A stretch of DNA of 64,000 bases from Pseudoflavonifractor sp. An44 (GCF_002161675.1 NZ_NFIH01000001.1:124001-188000), one strand, 5' to 3'; shown: positions 26,766 to 35,213, counted from the stretch's first letter. Numbers and translations: made by a program. The notes: generated by a model from the letters alone, not told the origin.

Positions 26766-27264
26766 TCGGGTCCAATACCACAAAGCTGGTATTACAGTTC
26801 ATGATATTGTCCTTGGCAAAAAACCTGGTTTTACCCGCTCCGGAGCCGCCACAGCACAGAATATTGAGATTTCTTCTGTGTTTTCTTCCATCCAAGCCGA
26901 TGGCCACATGCTGGGTCAGAATCTTGTTTTCCGTCTTGACCTTATCTGCATATTTGCTGTTGATGGCTTTGGGATTTCCCCACCGAGCGGAGCCGTGCTC
27001 CTCCCGTCTGCGGTAATTCCGCTCGCTGGATAGAAATACCCCTAATGCCACCCCGTATAACGTCAGAAAAGCGAGGACAGCTTTTCCGCTGTCCTCGCAT
27101 AATGTCACCTGAAACGGATGCTGAAATGCCTCCCCTGCGTGGGTCACCAGCCCTGGCAGGCCGTCTCTGAGATAGGGGGCCAGAAGCAGCGCCTCCCAGA
27201 TCACCACAATCAATCCACAGAGATAGAGCGCCAAATAGGGCTTGGAAAGCTTATCTTGTCTCAC
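26766..27264 (-). pseudogene. virD4: virD4 coupling protein, 5' fragment
   Basis: Codes for the first 166 residues: two membrane helices (about 8-28 and 52-75) and Walker A (GGSGAGKTRFF, about residue 142), then VVLDP, where the transposon begins. In the transposon the frame adds a few residues (NGKKVLL) and stops. GTG at 27,264 preceded by GGGAGGAG is the probable start; an upstream TTG at 27,303 also keeps the frame. The remaining 442 codons are at 17,235-18,562. VirD4 links the relaxosome to the channel, so its loss should stop conjugation. Confidence 0.95.
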
Positions 27265-27436
27265 GGCCCGGCCATCTCCTCCCCTTCTTTGTGGGGGCGT
27301 CAATGACCTTCAGGATCACATGGTCCACATCCTCTGTAGGTTTCCCATCCTGAATCAAGTCGTTGCGGAACTCGTTCATCCCCCGCACCAGGACCCGCTG
27401 TTCAAAATCGGTAAGCGTCAAAATCTTCTCGTCCAT
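27251..27436 (-). CDS. 61-residue ICE protein between PcfB and VirD4
   Basis: A small charged protein (starts MDEKILTLTDFEQRVLVRGM, basic tail). It lies between the pcfB and virD4 genes and overlaps the virD4 start by 14 bases. No family recognised. Conserved placement suggests an accessory factor of the coupling step, but that is inference. A longer frame to 27,499 overlaps pcfB and was not used. Confidence 0.65.
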   Translation of the reverse strand: MDEKILTLTDFEQRVLVRGMNEFRNDLIQDGKPTEDVDHVILKVIDAPTKKGRRWPGRETR

Positions 27437-27440
27437 CCGA

Positions 27441-28199
27441 TCACTGCCCCCTCCCTTTTGGAACCTTCGGCTTCTTGGCAGGCGCGTTGTGCCCGGCATA
27501 TTGCCGTCTACTCTGATCCCGGCTCTTCGCCGCCGCAGCCTTTGCCTGTTCTGCCCGGATATTCCGCAGGTCCTGCCTCACAGACGGACGGGGAGACCGC
27601 TCCACATCAGAGATACCCCCTGCGGTGCTCTCTCTGGGCTTTGAGGTAAGCTCGGACGGACGGGACAGTCCCGTCCGCCCCTCGGTGGGGTTTCCCTGCT
27701 GTTCCTCCTTACGGTGATCAGACTTCTCTTTCTGGGAAGCCGCCCCACCGGCTTTCTCATCTCCACTTCGCTCTGCCGTGGGCCGTTCCACCGCCCGCTC
27801 GATTTCACTTTTGATGGTCCCCATATCCACGGTGGCCAGATGAAACCGCTCATAGATGCGGTTGATCTTTGAGGCGTCCTCTGCCCGTATCATCACATCC
27901 GTGACCCCGTCTTTTGCGTGTTTGTTTTTCAGCACACAGTAGAGGGCCCCGTATGCCTTTGCCTCCTGACAAAAGAGTTTCAGGTCCTGATCCTTCACAG
28001 CAAAGACCTTCAGTTCTTTTCCCGAGCGCAGCATATTTGCCAAGCGGGTCTTTCCCTTGGTCTTCTTCTGATCCCTCAGGATTGCATAGAGCAGCACAGC
28101 CAGCTCTTTGGCCGCTGCGCCCGTAATTCTTGCGGCAACTTCAACGCCGTTGAGTGACATCCTCACGACTTGATCCACTGCTTCTCCAGATGTGTTCAT
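27441..28199 (-). CDS. PcfB-family (DUF3801) conjugation protein
   Basis: 252 residues. The first 140 residues match the PcfB/DUF3801 pattern (SGEAVDQVVRMSLNGVEVA, AKELAVLLYAIL, FCQEAKAYGALYCVLK); the rest is charged and low-complexity. PcfB of pCF10 is a DNA-processing/coupling accessory protein acting with the relaxase and coupling protein. The ATG at 28,199 has AAGGAG at 9 bases; it overlaps the relaxase 3' end by about 60 bases. Confidence 0.85.
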   Translation of the reverse strand: MNTSGEAVDQVVRMSLNGVEVAARITGAAAKELAVLLYAILRDQKKTKGKTRLANMLRSGKELKVFAVKDQDLKLFCQEAKAYGALYCVLKNKHAKDGVTDVMIRAEDASKINRIYERFHLATVDMGTIKSEIERAVERPTAERSGDEKAGGAASQKEKSDHRKEEQQGNPTEGRTGLSRPSELTSKPRESTAGGISDVERSPRPSVRQDLRNIRAEQAKAAAAKSRDQSRRQYAGHNAPAKKPKVPKGRGQ

Positions 28200-29571
28200 T
28201 CTGTACATTCTCCTTTTCGTTGATTTGGGCATCCAAATGCTCCAGGTTTGCAGACACCTGACTGGAGCGCTGCGCTATGTCATCACATAATTTCACCTCC
28301 CTTCGTGTGGTTTTGATTTGACCGGAGATCTGGGCAATCTGAGCCTTCAAGGCTGAAACTTCTGAATCACTTCCCGCTCGAACGGCGGATTTCAAACTGT
28401 TGCGCAGTTTGCTCCGCTCCTCTGCCAGGCTTTTCATCCTCTCCTTTAGGGACCTCCGGAACTCTTTCAGCTCTATTTCTGTATCAATTCCCTCCCGGGC
28501 CAGGAGTCGAGTCTGGGCAATATAGCGCTCCATCTTGGACACATCCTCACGCAGCAAAAAAGACACCCGTTTGACGGATGCCGGATGCTTGACAATGATG
28601 TGCAGTTCATAGCAGTAGCGAAAGTACAGCGCCCGCAGTCCCTTGCATTTCATCATGGGATGAGCCCGCATCTCCTTGCGCAGCCGCTCAGCCGCCTCCT
28701 GTTCTGCCTCCGGGAAGGGGACCTGTCTTCTCGAATTCTGATAAATCCGATCCATCACCTCGTCCAATGTGTAGCCCTCCCCCAGGCGGTGGAAGCGGAA
28801 GAACCCTTTGGCGCCCGGCGGCTTCAGCGCCGGGTATTTCAGCCGCTCCCCGGTAGACGTCCGGGTCTTGAACACGTACCCCATGGCCTGCATGGTCTGG
28901 ATAAATCCCCGTTCCGTGGTGGCCGATGCAATGGCCCGGTCAATGTCCGCCCGAATGCTCCCTCTCCGGGTGGGAAGCCCGTTTTTCTCCGCCCGCCACT
29001 CTCCATAGTGCTTGGACCTGGCTCCGGCCTGGTCAATCACCGAGAGTTTTGCCTCCCGGCACAGCCGGTCGGACACCTCCCGCATACGCCGGTAGTCCTC
29101 TCTGGAGTTATAGAATTTGCGGCCATCCATGTAGGAGACAGAGTTGATGACAAAGTGGTTGTGATAGTGGTTGGTGTTGCAGTGGGTGGCCACTACCACC
29201 TCAAATCGATCTCCCCACAATTCCTTTGCCAAGGCCACTCCGATTTGATGGGCCTGCTCTGCGGTGACCTCTCCCTCCCGGAAAGACTGATACCCGTGAT
29301 AGCAGACCCGCCCATCCTCCTTGCCCCAAAACCGCTTGGTCTGCATGAACTTCTCAGCGGCTGTCTCCTCCGTACATCCAATCCCGCTGACATAGCTCCG
29401 CTTCTCTGTCTTGACTTCATCCATGGTGTACTCCATCACGTCACGGATGGCATGGAGCGCCGTCATATCCGGCAGAAAGGCCTCACTGGTCTTTTCCGGA
29501 TTTCGCACATAGGTGATGACCTGGTCAAACCGCCCTTTGATGGGCCAAATGGAGGTGACTGCCACGGTCAA
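28141..29571 (-). CDS. MOBP-like relaxase of the ICE
   Basis: 476 residues. The relaxase/mobilization nuclease domain has the three-histidine motif THCNTNHYHNHFVINS (about residue 135) and the YHGYQSF segment, which with an N-terminal Tyr form the nicking site. The C-terminal half is helical with a coiled coil. It starts at TTG (29,571) or GTG (29,565) overlapping mobC. It nicks oriT and pilots the ICE strand; the palindrome cluster just upstream of mobC is the likely target. Confidence 0.92.
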   Translation of the reverse strand: MTVAVTSIWPIKGRFDQVITYVRNPEKTSEAFLPDMTALHAIRDVMEYTMDEVKTEKRSYVSGIGCTEETAAEKFMQTKRFWGKEDGRVCYHGYQSFREGEVTAEQAHQIGVALAKELWGDRFEVVVATHCNTNHYHNHFVINSVSYMDGRKFYNSREDYRRMREVSDRLCREAKLSVIDQAGARSKHYGEWRAEKNGLPTRRGSIRADIDRAIASATTERGFIQTMQAMGYVFKTRTSTGERLKYPALKPPGAKGFFRFHRLGEGYTLDEVMDRIYQNSRRQVPFPEAEQEAAERLRKEMRAHPMMKCKGLRALYFRYCYELHIIVKHPASVKRVSFLLREDVSKMERYIAQTRLLAREGIDTEIELKEFRRSLKERMKSLAEERSKLRNSLKSAVRAGSDSEVSALKAQIAQISGQIKTTRREVKLCDDIAQRSSQVSANLEHLDAQINEKENVQNEHIWRSSGSSREDVTQRR

Positions 29572-29879
29572 TCCTCTCTGGCATACGCTTGGGCAATCAT
29601 GCGCTCCACCCTATGAAGCTCCTCCATGGTCCTGCTCACGCCGGTCTGGTCCGGCAGGCCTCTGGACTTCAGAAGCTGATCGAGGCTGAGTTCAATCTGG
29701 CGCAGTTCCCGAATGAGGACAGGGATATCTGCAGAAGGAGCCTGACGCACCTCCGAGTCATTGAGGACACGGCGGCAATACCCTTCCCGGGAAAGCCCGG
29801 ACTTGCGCACCTTCTTGGTGAGGGTCTCCAGCTCACTGCGGGTGAAGTAGATCTCAATGCGGCAATTTCGTTTTCTCAT
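29568..29879 (-). CDS. mobC: MobC-type relaxosome accessory protein
   Basis: 103 residues: a ribbon-helix-helix-like N terminus (IEIYFTRSELETLTKKVRKS) and the GYCRRVL segment, as in MobC proteins that bind oriT and help the relaxase. AAAGGAAG precedes the ATG. Overlap with the relaxase gene shows one operon. Confidence 0.85.
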   Translation of the reverse strand: MRKRNCRIEIYFTRSELETLTKKVRKSGLSREGYCRRVLNDSEVRQAPSADIPVLIRELRQIELSLDQLLKSRGLPDQTGVSRTMEELHRVERMIAQAYARED

Positions 29880-29911
29880 GATGCGAGCTTCCTTTCTTAC
29901 ACTGGGGTCTT

Positions 29912-29994
29912 AGGGGCTGAGCCCCTGAAAATTCTGAATTGCGCAAGCCAATTCGTTGCTTGCGGAGCCAGTGCCGCGCATGGCGGCACGGCTC
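29912..29994. other. candidate oriT of the ICE
   Basis: The 128-bp gap upstream of mobC holds three palindromes in 83 bp: AGGGGCTGAGCCCCT (29,912-29,926), CGCAAGC/GCTTGCG (29,942-29,964) and GAGCC-GTGCCGC/GCGGCAC-GGCTC (29,965-29,994). Position next to mobC and relaxase plus palindromes fits oriT. The nick site cannot be placed. Confidence 0.5.
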
Positions 29995-30007
29995 ATGGGC
30001 ACTTCCG

Positions 30008-30757
30008 TTATCTCTCCCGCTCCTTCCGGTCCGGCACATACGGGATGGCAAGGATCTCTCCGTTGAGGCTGGCAAACCGCTCCGGGAACCGGAACATGTC
30101 CAGGTATTCCTGCGTCTGCCTGGGCGACAGGCTCCCGAAGTTTTCCCCGCTGCAGTCGCAGATCAAGAAGGGGCCGGCAATGATATCCACCAGCTCCCGT
30201 CCGCCCTGCTCGTCCTCTCTCTGGACATACACAGCCCGGTTGAGAGGCATGCCGTTGAGCTTTCCCTCTTCATTGCAGACGATGCACACCTGTTCCTCGA
30301 AGGGGTAACAGGCCTCGATGTAGCCGCCCACCACCTTCTGCAGGCCCTCCAGGCTGCCGTCAATTTCTGCAGCTCGTGCCATCTTGCCAGGCTCCAGCAG
30401 CACCACGTGGAGGGTCTTTTCATGTTCTGTGGTCAGCTCCGGACGGAACTCCACAGGCTGAAACCCGACACAGTCGCAGAAATAGAACCCGGGTGTCATC
30501 CCAGCTCCCTCCACAACCTCCACCACGTCCGACACAGAAAGAGAGTGTCCCTTGAAATTCAGGGGACACTCCGTGTTGAACACGCGGTAGACATCTTCCA
30601 GGGATGCCGCTTCCACGTTCCCCTGGTATACCCTGTCATAGATTCTGCTGTTGATGTCCGGAGTGCCCTGGAGATCCGCAAGGCTGTCCAGGCCCAGAAA
30701 TTTGATCCGGTCTGTATCCCGAGTGTAGTTAATCTGATAGATCTTGATATTCATCAT
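30008..30757 (-). CDS. YodL/DUF3846 domain protein of the ICE
   Basis: 249 residues. The N-terminal YodL-like part (MNIKIYQINYTRDTDRIKF, about 1-100) is followed by a DUF3846 region (LEPGKMARAAEID, GYIEACYPFEE, NGMPLNRAVY, about 125-215). These two are often fused on Firmicute conjugative elements next to relaxase and antirestriction genes; the function is unknown. It overlaps the upstream TOPRIM gene by four bases. Confidence 0.8.
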   Translation of the reverse strand: MMNIKIYQINYTRDTDRIKFLGLDSLADLQGTPDINSRIYDRVYQGNVEAASLEDVYRVFNTECPLNFKGHSLSVSDVVEVVEGAGMTPGFYFCDCVGFQPVEFRPELTTEHEKTLHVVLLEPGKMARAAEIDGSLEGLQKVVGGYIEACYPFEEQVCIVCNEEGKLNGMPLNRAVYVQREDEQGGRELVDIIAGPFLICDCSGENFGSLSPRQTQEYLDMFRFPERFASLNGEILAIPYVPDRKERER

Positions 30758-31695
30758 CGCTGAAGTGTCCCCTTTCCTTTTATCAGCCCCACACGCAGCA
30801 TCAGCATCTCGTTGACATCTTTGCCCCGTGCAGGTGGTTCATCGTATATCTCGTATTGATCCTGCAGTCCCTCCATGATTCCTTTCACAGCACCGCGTCC
30901 CACCTGGTCATTGTCCAGATGCAGATGCAGGCTCCGGATGTTGGGATGGTCTTTCAAAAACTGTTCCAGCGCCACAGGCACTACCTTCTCCCGTTTGGTG
31001 ACAAACACCCCGGCCAGTGACAGCAGGGCATCCTCCTGCCAGGGTCTTCCCTTCAGCAGCTCCAGGGTGGCGTGGCTCATGGCATCAATGGCCGACTCAA
31101 ACACATGCACCCGAGTGCTGTCCGGGCACTCTGCCAGGGAAAAAGAGAATCGTTTGTCACTGCCTGTGGCCTCGCCCTTATAGGCTCCTGACGTGCCCCG
31201 TATTGCGGCGTAGCGCGGGACTCCGGAGCGGTCTCTGCCCACGAAAACCGCGCTGTGATAGGGCTTGGATTCATACAGGGAACCGTTCTCCAGACAGTGG
31301 CGGATGACCACAGAATGGATGCCGCGCCCCTTCAAATACCGCTGGACGCAGAGGCTGGTCTCATTGGCCGGAGGCAGCAGCAGTTTCCGCTCCTGCTTCT
31401 GTTGGGCACACACCGGAGCTGGGTCATTTCTGGCCCGCTGGCCCTGAACCGCCTCCATGGCCTGGATAAAGGTATAGCCCTGGACCTTGATCAGGTAATC
31501 CAGCGCCGTTTTTCCTCCCACCCCTCGGGAGAACCAGTGCCATTTCCCGTTGCTGATTTTCAGGCTGTCATGTTCCCGGGTGCAATAGGTGCCCCCAGAG
31601 AGGCGCACCAGCTGATGCGGCTCACAGCTTTGCAGATAGGACAGCAGATCCACCTCTCTGGCCCGGGCAATCTCTTCTGCCGTGAAGTATGCCAT
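30754..31695 (-). CDS. DUF3991/TOPRIM primase-like protein
   Basis: 313 residues. The N-terminal part resembles a CHC2-like/DUF3991 module (LLSYLQSCEPHQLVRLSGGTY, HWFSRGVGG, ALDYLIKVQGY). The C-terminal part is TOPRIM-like, with VFESAIDAMS (about 190) and LHLDNDQVGRGA (about 265) as Glu and Asp-x-Asp metal sites. Likely a primase or DNA-processing protein for conjugative replication. The ATG sits just after a 17-codon leader frame and seems to depend on coupling. Confidence 0.85.
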   Translation of the reverse strand: MAYFTAEEIARAREVDLLSYLQSCEPHQLVRLSGGTYCTREHDSLKISNGKWHWFSRGVGGKTALDYLIKVQGYTFIQAMEAVQGQRARNDPAPVCAQQKQERKLLLPPANETSLCVQRYLKGRGIHSVVIRHCLENGSLYESKPYHSAVFVGRDRSGVPRYAAIRGTSGAYKGEATGSDKRFSFSLAECPDSTRVHVFESAIDAMSHATLELLKGRPWQEDALLSLAGVFVTKREKVVPVALEQFLKDHPNIRSLHLHLDNDQVGRGAVKGIMEGLQDQYEIYDEPPARGKDVNEMLMLRVGLIKGKGTLQR

Positions 31696-31699
31696 GCCC

Positions 31700-31753
31700 T
31701 CACGCCCCTTTCCCGCTCAGGGCGAGGCGCTGGCACAGCGTTTGTATTTTCAT
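31700..31753 (-). CDS. 17-codon leader frame before the TOPRIM gene
   Basis: ATG at 31,753 has a strong GGAGG site, and the frame stops five bases before the TOPRIM ATG, which itself lacks a clear site. It therefore looks like a translational coupling leader rather than a functional peptide. Confidence 0.4.
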   Translation of the reverse strand: MKIQTLCQRLALSGKGA

Positions 31754-31776
31754 TTGAATTCCTCCCCATCATGTGC

Positions 31777-31807
31777 GACAGCCGCCTAACGCAGGCAGGC
31801 GGCTGTC
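31777..31807. repeat. intergenic hairpin after ardC
   Basis: 11-bp perfect inverted repeat GACAGCCGCCT/AGGCGGCTGTC with a 9-base loop directly after the ardC stop. There is no T run, so it may be an mRNA-stabilising or processing hairpin rather than a terminator. Confidence 0.5.
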
Positions 31808-31812
31808 TGGAT

Positions 31813-32820
31813 TCATCGCTCTCGTTCCCGGCGCTTCTGCTGGACCTCCAGCACAGAGCCCCGGGCCCTTTCATACTCCTTGTCCGTAATCAGCCCCGCC
31901 TTCCAGTCCATGAAACTGGCCGCCGCCTGGGCATCCCGAATGGCTTTCACCAGCGTCTCCGGCTTCTCCCGGATGGACTGCACCCAGGCCTGCACATAGG
32001 CCTTGTGGTTGTCGATGTGCGCCGGTGTGGCCTCCGCTGTGAGGTTCACCCCCACAAAGCAGGAACACATCTCCGCCACCAGCTCCTCATAGGCATATGC
32101 GGCGCTGCCAAAGCCCCCGCCCTGCTCCCGGCCCAGACGGCTGGGGTGGCCGGTGGCATGGGCCAGCTCGTGGAGCGCAGTGGCGTTGAAGGCGTACGCA
32201 CTGAGGAAGGACTCCGGCGCAGGCAGGTGGATCTGATCGTGAGCGGGAGAGTAGTAGGCCCGGTCTCCCCCATCCGTGAAAACCGGCACTCCCATTCCTC
32301 GACTCAGCTTTCCAATCAGTTCATCCGCCGAAATATCTCCCGCCTCAGGGCGTTCCCACGGGGGCATTCCCTCCACATCCCTGGCGTTGAACACTGGAGT
32401 ATACCGGGTGGAGAGCCGGAACTCTGTGTCCTTTCTTCCATGGCTCAGCTCGTCCCGGTACTGCTCCCAGGTCAGAGCCTTCCGATTCTTTGTATCATAG
32501 GGATACCAGTACTCCACATAGGTGGCTTTGCTCCCCTTTTTCAGGTGCCACTTCTCCTTGGGGTGGTACTTCCCGCCCTGGTCCATGATCTGCACCATGG
32601 TCACCCAGCGGGGATCGTCATACCCTTTGACCATGGAAATCAGGGACAGCCAGAAGGCGTTGGTGCCCCGGTAGCAGGCTCGGGTGACACCGTTGTGGGG
32701 GGCCTCTCCGCCCCGGCCGCTCCACTCCTTTTTCCACTCCAGGCCGTGTTCCTCCAGCACGTGGGCAAAGGCCTCGGCCAGCTGGGCCCGGTACTCATCC
32801 TTGTTCATTGGTCTGGCCAT
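31813..32820 (-). CDS. ardC: ArdC-type antirestriction protein
   Basis: 335 residues. The N-terminal ArdC ssDNA-binding domain (about 1-130: GVTRACYRGTNAFWLSL, KGSKATYVEYW) is followed by a zincin-like metallopeptidase domain with the HELAHATGH motif (about residue 220) and a downstream Glu-rich helix. ArdC proteins protect incoming single-stranded plasmid or ICE DNA from host restriction. It is the first large gene of the DNA-processing operon after the small genes upstream. GGGAGG precedes the ATG. An antirestriction gene on the same element as BREX is worth noting. Confidence 0.92.
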   Translation of the reverse strand: MARPMNKDEYRAQLAEAFAHVLEEHGLEWKKEWSGRGGEAPHNGVTRACYRGTNAFWLSLISMVKGYDDPRWVTMVQIMDQGGKYHPKEKWHLKKGSKATYVEYWYPYDTKNRKALTWEQYRDELSHGRKDTEFRLSTRYTPVFNARDVEGMPPWERPEAGDISADELIGKLSRGMGVPVFTDGGDRAYYSPAHDQIHLPAPESFLSAYAFNATALHELAHATGHPSRLGREQGGGFGSAAYAYEELVAEMCSCFVGVNLTAEATPAHIDNHKAYVQAWVQSIREKPETLVKAIRDAQAAASFMDWKAGLITDKEYERARGSVLEVQQKRRERER

Positions 32821-32887
32821 GGTTTCCAGCCTCCCATTCCTCTGCCGTCAGGGTGTCTTCATCCACAAACACCAGTTCCTTTTTCAC
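32795..32887 (-). CDS. 30-residue acidic protein
   Basis: GTG at 32,887 has an excellent GAGGAGG site at 7 bases and shares a GTGA overlap with the stop of the upstream gene; its end overlaps the ardC start. The acidic peptide (VFVDEDTLTAEEWEAGN) has no family I know. Tight coupling on both sides argues that it is translated. Confidence 0.55.
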   Translation of the reverse strand: MKKELVFVDEDTLTAEEWEAGNHGQTNEQG

Positions 32888-33312
32888 TGCTTGTCCTCCT
32901 CTGCCATTCGAATGACGATATCCAGATCCACCTTGGCCGGAAACAGGGACGCAAACAACAGCCCCGTCCGGGCATTGGACACCCCTGTCACCAGGCCGTT
33001 GAGCCTGCACACCGTTTGGTTGATTTCCTTCTGACTGTCCGCATAGTAGTAGCCGGAGTCATCACTGCAGATGGGGTGTCCCTGCTGGCGCAGAACACTG
33101 ATTTTCCGGCGTAAGCCTCTTCCATCCACAGAAAAAAGCCGTTCCAGTTCTCGGCTGGATACGGCTCGTTCTTTTCCCGTATGATATTCCCTCAGATAGG
33201 CGCAGATGGCGGCTCGTTTCCCCGGGCCTTCCAACCCTTTGGCTTCACAGATGGGACACACCATGCGCCCCTCCGGCACATAGCGCCCACAGCATACACA
33301 GTTATCGCTCAT
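32884..33312 (-). CDS. zinc-ribbon/winged-helix-like ICE protein
   Basis: 142 residues. An N-terminal zinc ribbon (CVCCGRYVPEGRMVCPIC, residues 5-22) is followed by a segment like a winged helix (SSRELERLFSVDGRGLRRKISVLRQQG). ATG at 33,312 overlaps the end of the upstream gene. Likely a small DNA-binding regulator of the ICE; the longer frame to 33,411 runs over the upstream gene and was not used. Confidence 0.7.
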   Translation of the reverse strand: MSDNCVCCGRYVPEGRMVCPICEAKGLEGPGKRAAICAYLREYHTGKERAVSSRELERLFSVDGRGLRRKISVLRQQGHPICSDDSGYYYADSQKEINQTVCRLNGLVTGVSNARTGLLFASLFPAKVDLDIVIRMAEEDKQ

Positions 33313-33955
33313 GCCCACACCTCCTGTGTGTCTTTGTGGTTTCCGGCAACTGAAATCCGTAGATTCTGGCAATGTCATCCCCCAGCCTGCAGGTGACCCG
33401 TTCCAGGTCATCCCGGTTCATGGTATGGCCCATAATCGTTTCCAGAAATACTTCCCGGGCCTCATCGCTGATCCCGGGGCGGAACTTGCGGTACAAGTAG
33501 TGGTTGTGCCCGTCGTGGTGGTACCCATCCATGCGGAAGTCCCCTTGGCGGTCCACATACCAGGTGACCCCGTCCAGCTCACTATACAGGCAGTCCCGAA
33601 GATTCCCGCTTGGAATCTCCCGGTAGCCCGTGTGCCGCCCATCCCACAATCCCAGATCTGCAATCAGAAGGATGGGCGCCCCCACATTCACATCCAGATT
33701 CATGCGCTCATCCCCCAGGTATTGGTCGTTGAGCTCGCTCATCATTTCATACAGCTTGTCCTCCGGTACGGGGCCGCAGTCTGCAAAGGCATCTTTCCAC
33801 TTCTCCCAGTCCAGCTCCTCATTGGACCAGATGACAAATACGGGTTCCATTCTCATCCTTCCTCCCTCCATTTCTTTTGACTGCGCCCCAGTATACGGCC
33901 TTCCATCGCTTCCATTCCGGCCTCGCTCTGCCAGCTCACAGATGTAATTTTCCAT
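33302..33955 (-). CDS. ICE protein of unknown function, 217 residues
   Basis: Not recognised. It has an acidic N-terminal half and a HDGHNHYLYRKFRPG segment followed by a helical tail. Two starts are possible: ATG at 33,955 (AAGGGAG upstream, overlaps the sortase stop) or ATG at 33,856 (GGAGGGAGGAAGG upstream). Overlaps on both ends place it in the ICE operon between the sortase and the zinc-ribbon gene. Confidence 0.65.
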   Translation of the reverse strand: MENYICELAERGRNGSDGRPYTGAQSKEMEGGRMRMEPVFVIWSNEELDWEKWKDAFADCGPVPEDKLYEMMSELNDQYLGDERMNLDVNVGAPILLIADLGLWDGRHTGYREIPSGNLRDCLYSELDGVTWYVDRQGDFRMDGYHHDGHNHYLYRKFRPGISDEAREVFLETIMGHTMNRDDLERVTCRLGDDIARIYGFQLPETTKTHRRCGHER

Positions 33956-34820
33956 TTGTTATCTCCCTTCTTTTTCTCTGCTCAGCGGCAATGGTTAACA
34001 TCAGCACCACCGCCGTGCAGGCGCTCAGTCCAAACGCCACAACTTGCAGCCTGGATTCCAGAACAATCTCTGGTTGGGAGGTCTCTGCCGGTGTCTCCTG
34101 GACGTCTGGTTTGTCCCCAGCAGGCTCCCGGACAGAAGGCTCCTCCTCCACCCTCTGGCAGTACACCAGGTACCGATAGGTGCCCACAATATAGGGGTGA
34201 CAGGTGAGCAAGGTCACCATGTCCTGGCCCGGCTCAACGGCCACAGCCTCCACTTCGTCGGGCCAGATGATGGAGATTCCCGTCACCTGATAGGTCAGGG
34301 TCTCCCAGAGGTTTGTGAGGTACACCAAGTCCCCCTCCTGAAGCAGCTCCACATCCCGGAACATGGCCTTGCCATTCCAGCCCCGGTGGGCGGCAATGAC
34401 ACAGTTGGTGGAGTTTCCCCCGATGGGCATGCTGGTCTGACCCAGCACCGCCGCCCCGTCGCTCATGTGCGCTCTGGAGGCGCCCAGGTAGAGGGGTAAA
34501 ATGACATCCATGGCGGGGATTTCTACATAGCCTACTGCATCATCAGCCCTCATTCCGTAGTCCTCCAGGTTCAGCCCCGGCGCTTCATAGCTGTCCACGC
34601 TGTCCAGGCCGGACTGGTCCTGGGCCAGCTGGAGATTGTACTTCTCCATGACTTCTCTCAGGTCTTGGTGAATACCCGGGTCTTTCTGTTTCTGCTCCAC
34701 CACGGCAATCTCCTCTTTCACCCCCTGCTCATACACCATGGGGGCAGCGATGGGCTGGCACAGAATCACCATCAGCGCCAAATCCACCGCCAGGGCCAGC
34801 CCCAGCAGCCATCTAGCCAT
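33936..34820 (-). CDS. sortase, class C-like, at the head of the ICE operon
   Basis: 294 residues: an N-terminal helix (4-24), a helical lid region, then the sortase fold with catalytic His (CVIAAHRGWNG, about 140), Cys (TLLTCHPY, about 206) and Arg (YRYLVY), and a C-terminal helix (about 262-282). Two membrane anchors and the lid suggest class C, which polymerises pilins. It has a weak ribosome site of its own and overlaps a 15-codon leader frame. It is the second sortase near the pilus genes; it could instead anchor an ICE surface protein. Confidence 0.85.
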   Translation of the reverse strand: MARWLLGLALAVDLALMVILCQPIAAPMVYEQGVKEEIAVVEQKQKDPGIHQDLREVMEKYNLQLAQDQSGLDSVDSYEAPGLNLEDYGMRADDAVGYVEIPAMDVILPLYLGASRAHMSDGAAVLGQTSMPIGGNSTNCVIAAHRGWNGKAMFRDVELLQEGDLVYLTNLWETLTYQVTGISIIWPDEVEAVAVEPGQDMVTLLTCHPYIVGTYRYLVYCQRVEEEPSVREPAGDKPDVQETPAETSQPEIVLESRLQVVAFGLSACTAVVLMLTIAAEQRKRREITNGKLHL

Positions 34821-34860
34821 GCCGCAACTGCTTCTGGGGACAGTTTGTTTTGTAATTCAT
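34813..34860 (-). CDS. 15-codon leader frame overlapping the sortase start
   Basis: ATG at 34,860 with AAGGAG upstream; its TAG overlaps the sortase ATG (ATGGCTAG). The sortase gene lacks its own clear site, so ribosomes probably reach it through this frame. Confidence 0.4.
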   Translation of the reverse strand: MNYKTNCPQKQLRHG

Positions 34861-34889
34861 TTCATTCACTCCTTTTCTGTTGCAAAGAA

Positions 34890-34921
34890 AACGCAGGAAA
34901 TCTCGAAAGATTCCCTGCGTT
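34890..34921 (-). terminator. hairpin upstream of the sortase leader
   Basis: Stem AACGCAGG/CCTGCGTT extended by AATCT/AGATT, 4-base loop, followed on the minus strand by TTTCTTT. It should end transcription from the pilus/DUF3267 side before the ICE operon. Confidence 0.65.
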
Positions 34922-34976
34922 CGGCATAATTATAAAATTATATTCATTTATCCAATGATTTTTCAAATGTGGTGGA

Positions 34977-35186
34977 CTATCTGTCCAGCTTTACCTTTTG
35001 TGGTTCATTTGCGATCAGCTCAATATGTCCACATACCGGACACACATAGCATGTCACACCACTGATTCGCTCGCTTTCAAAGATGCCCTTTTTCTTATTC
35101 GAAAGATATGCGCCTGTCCGCACAGCATCTGCACAGAATTTCGCTGTAAACATTTCTGCCTTACACCTTAGACACTCCATACGCAC
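34977..35186 (-). CDS. 69-residue zinc-ribbon protein
   Basis: Two CxxC pairs (CLRCK near the N terminus, CYVCPVCGHIE near residue 48) indicate a zinc ribbon. GTG start with AAAGGAG upstream. The DNA is AT-rich. It lies after the DUF3267 gene, with which it probably forms a unit. Function unknown. Confidence 0.65.
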   Translation of the reverse strand: MRMECLRCKAEMFTAKFCADAVRTGAYLSNKKKGIFESERISGVTCYVCPVCGHIELIANEPQKVKLDR

Positions 35187-35213
35187 ATTGCTCCTTTATT
35201 GGAAAATCAGAGT

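Noticed and set aside
31255-33114. 619-codon plus-strand frame across TOPRIM and ardC genes
   Set aside because: Antisense artefact with no ribosome site or domain.
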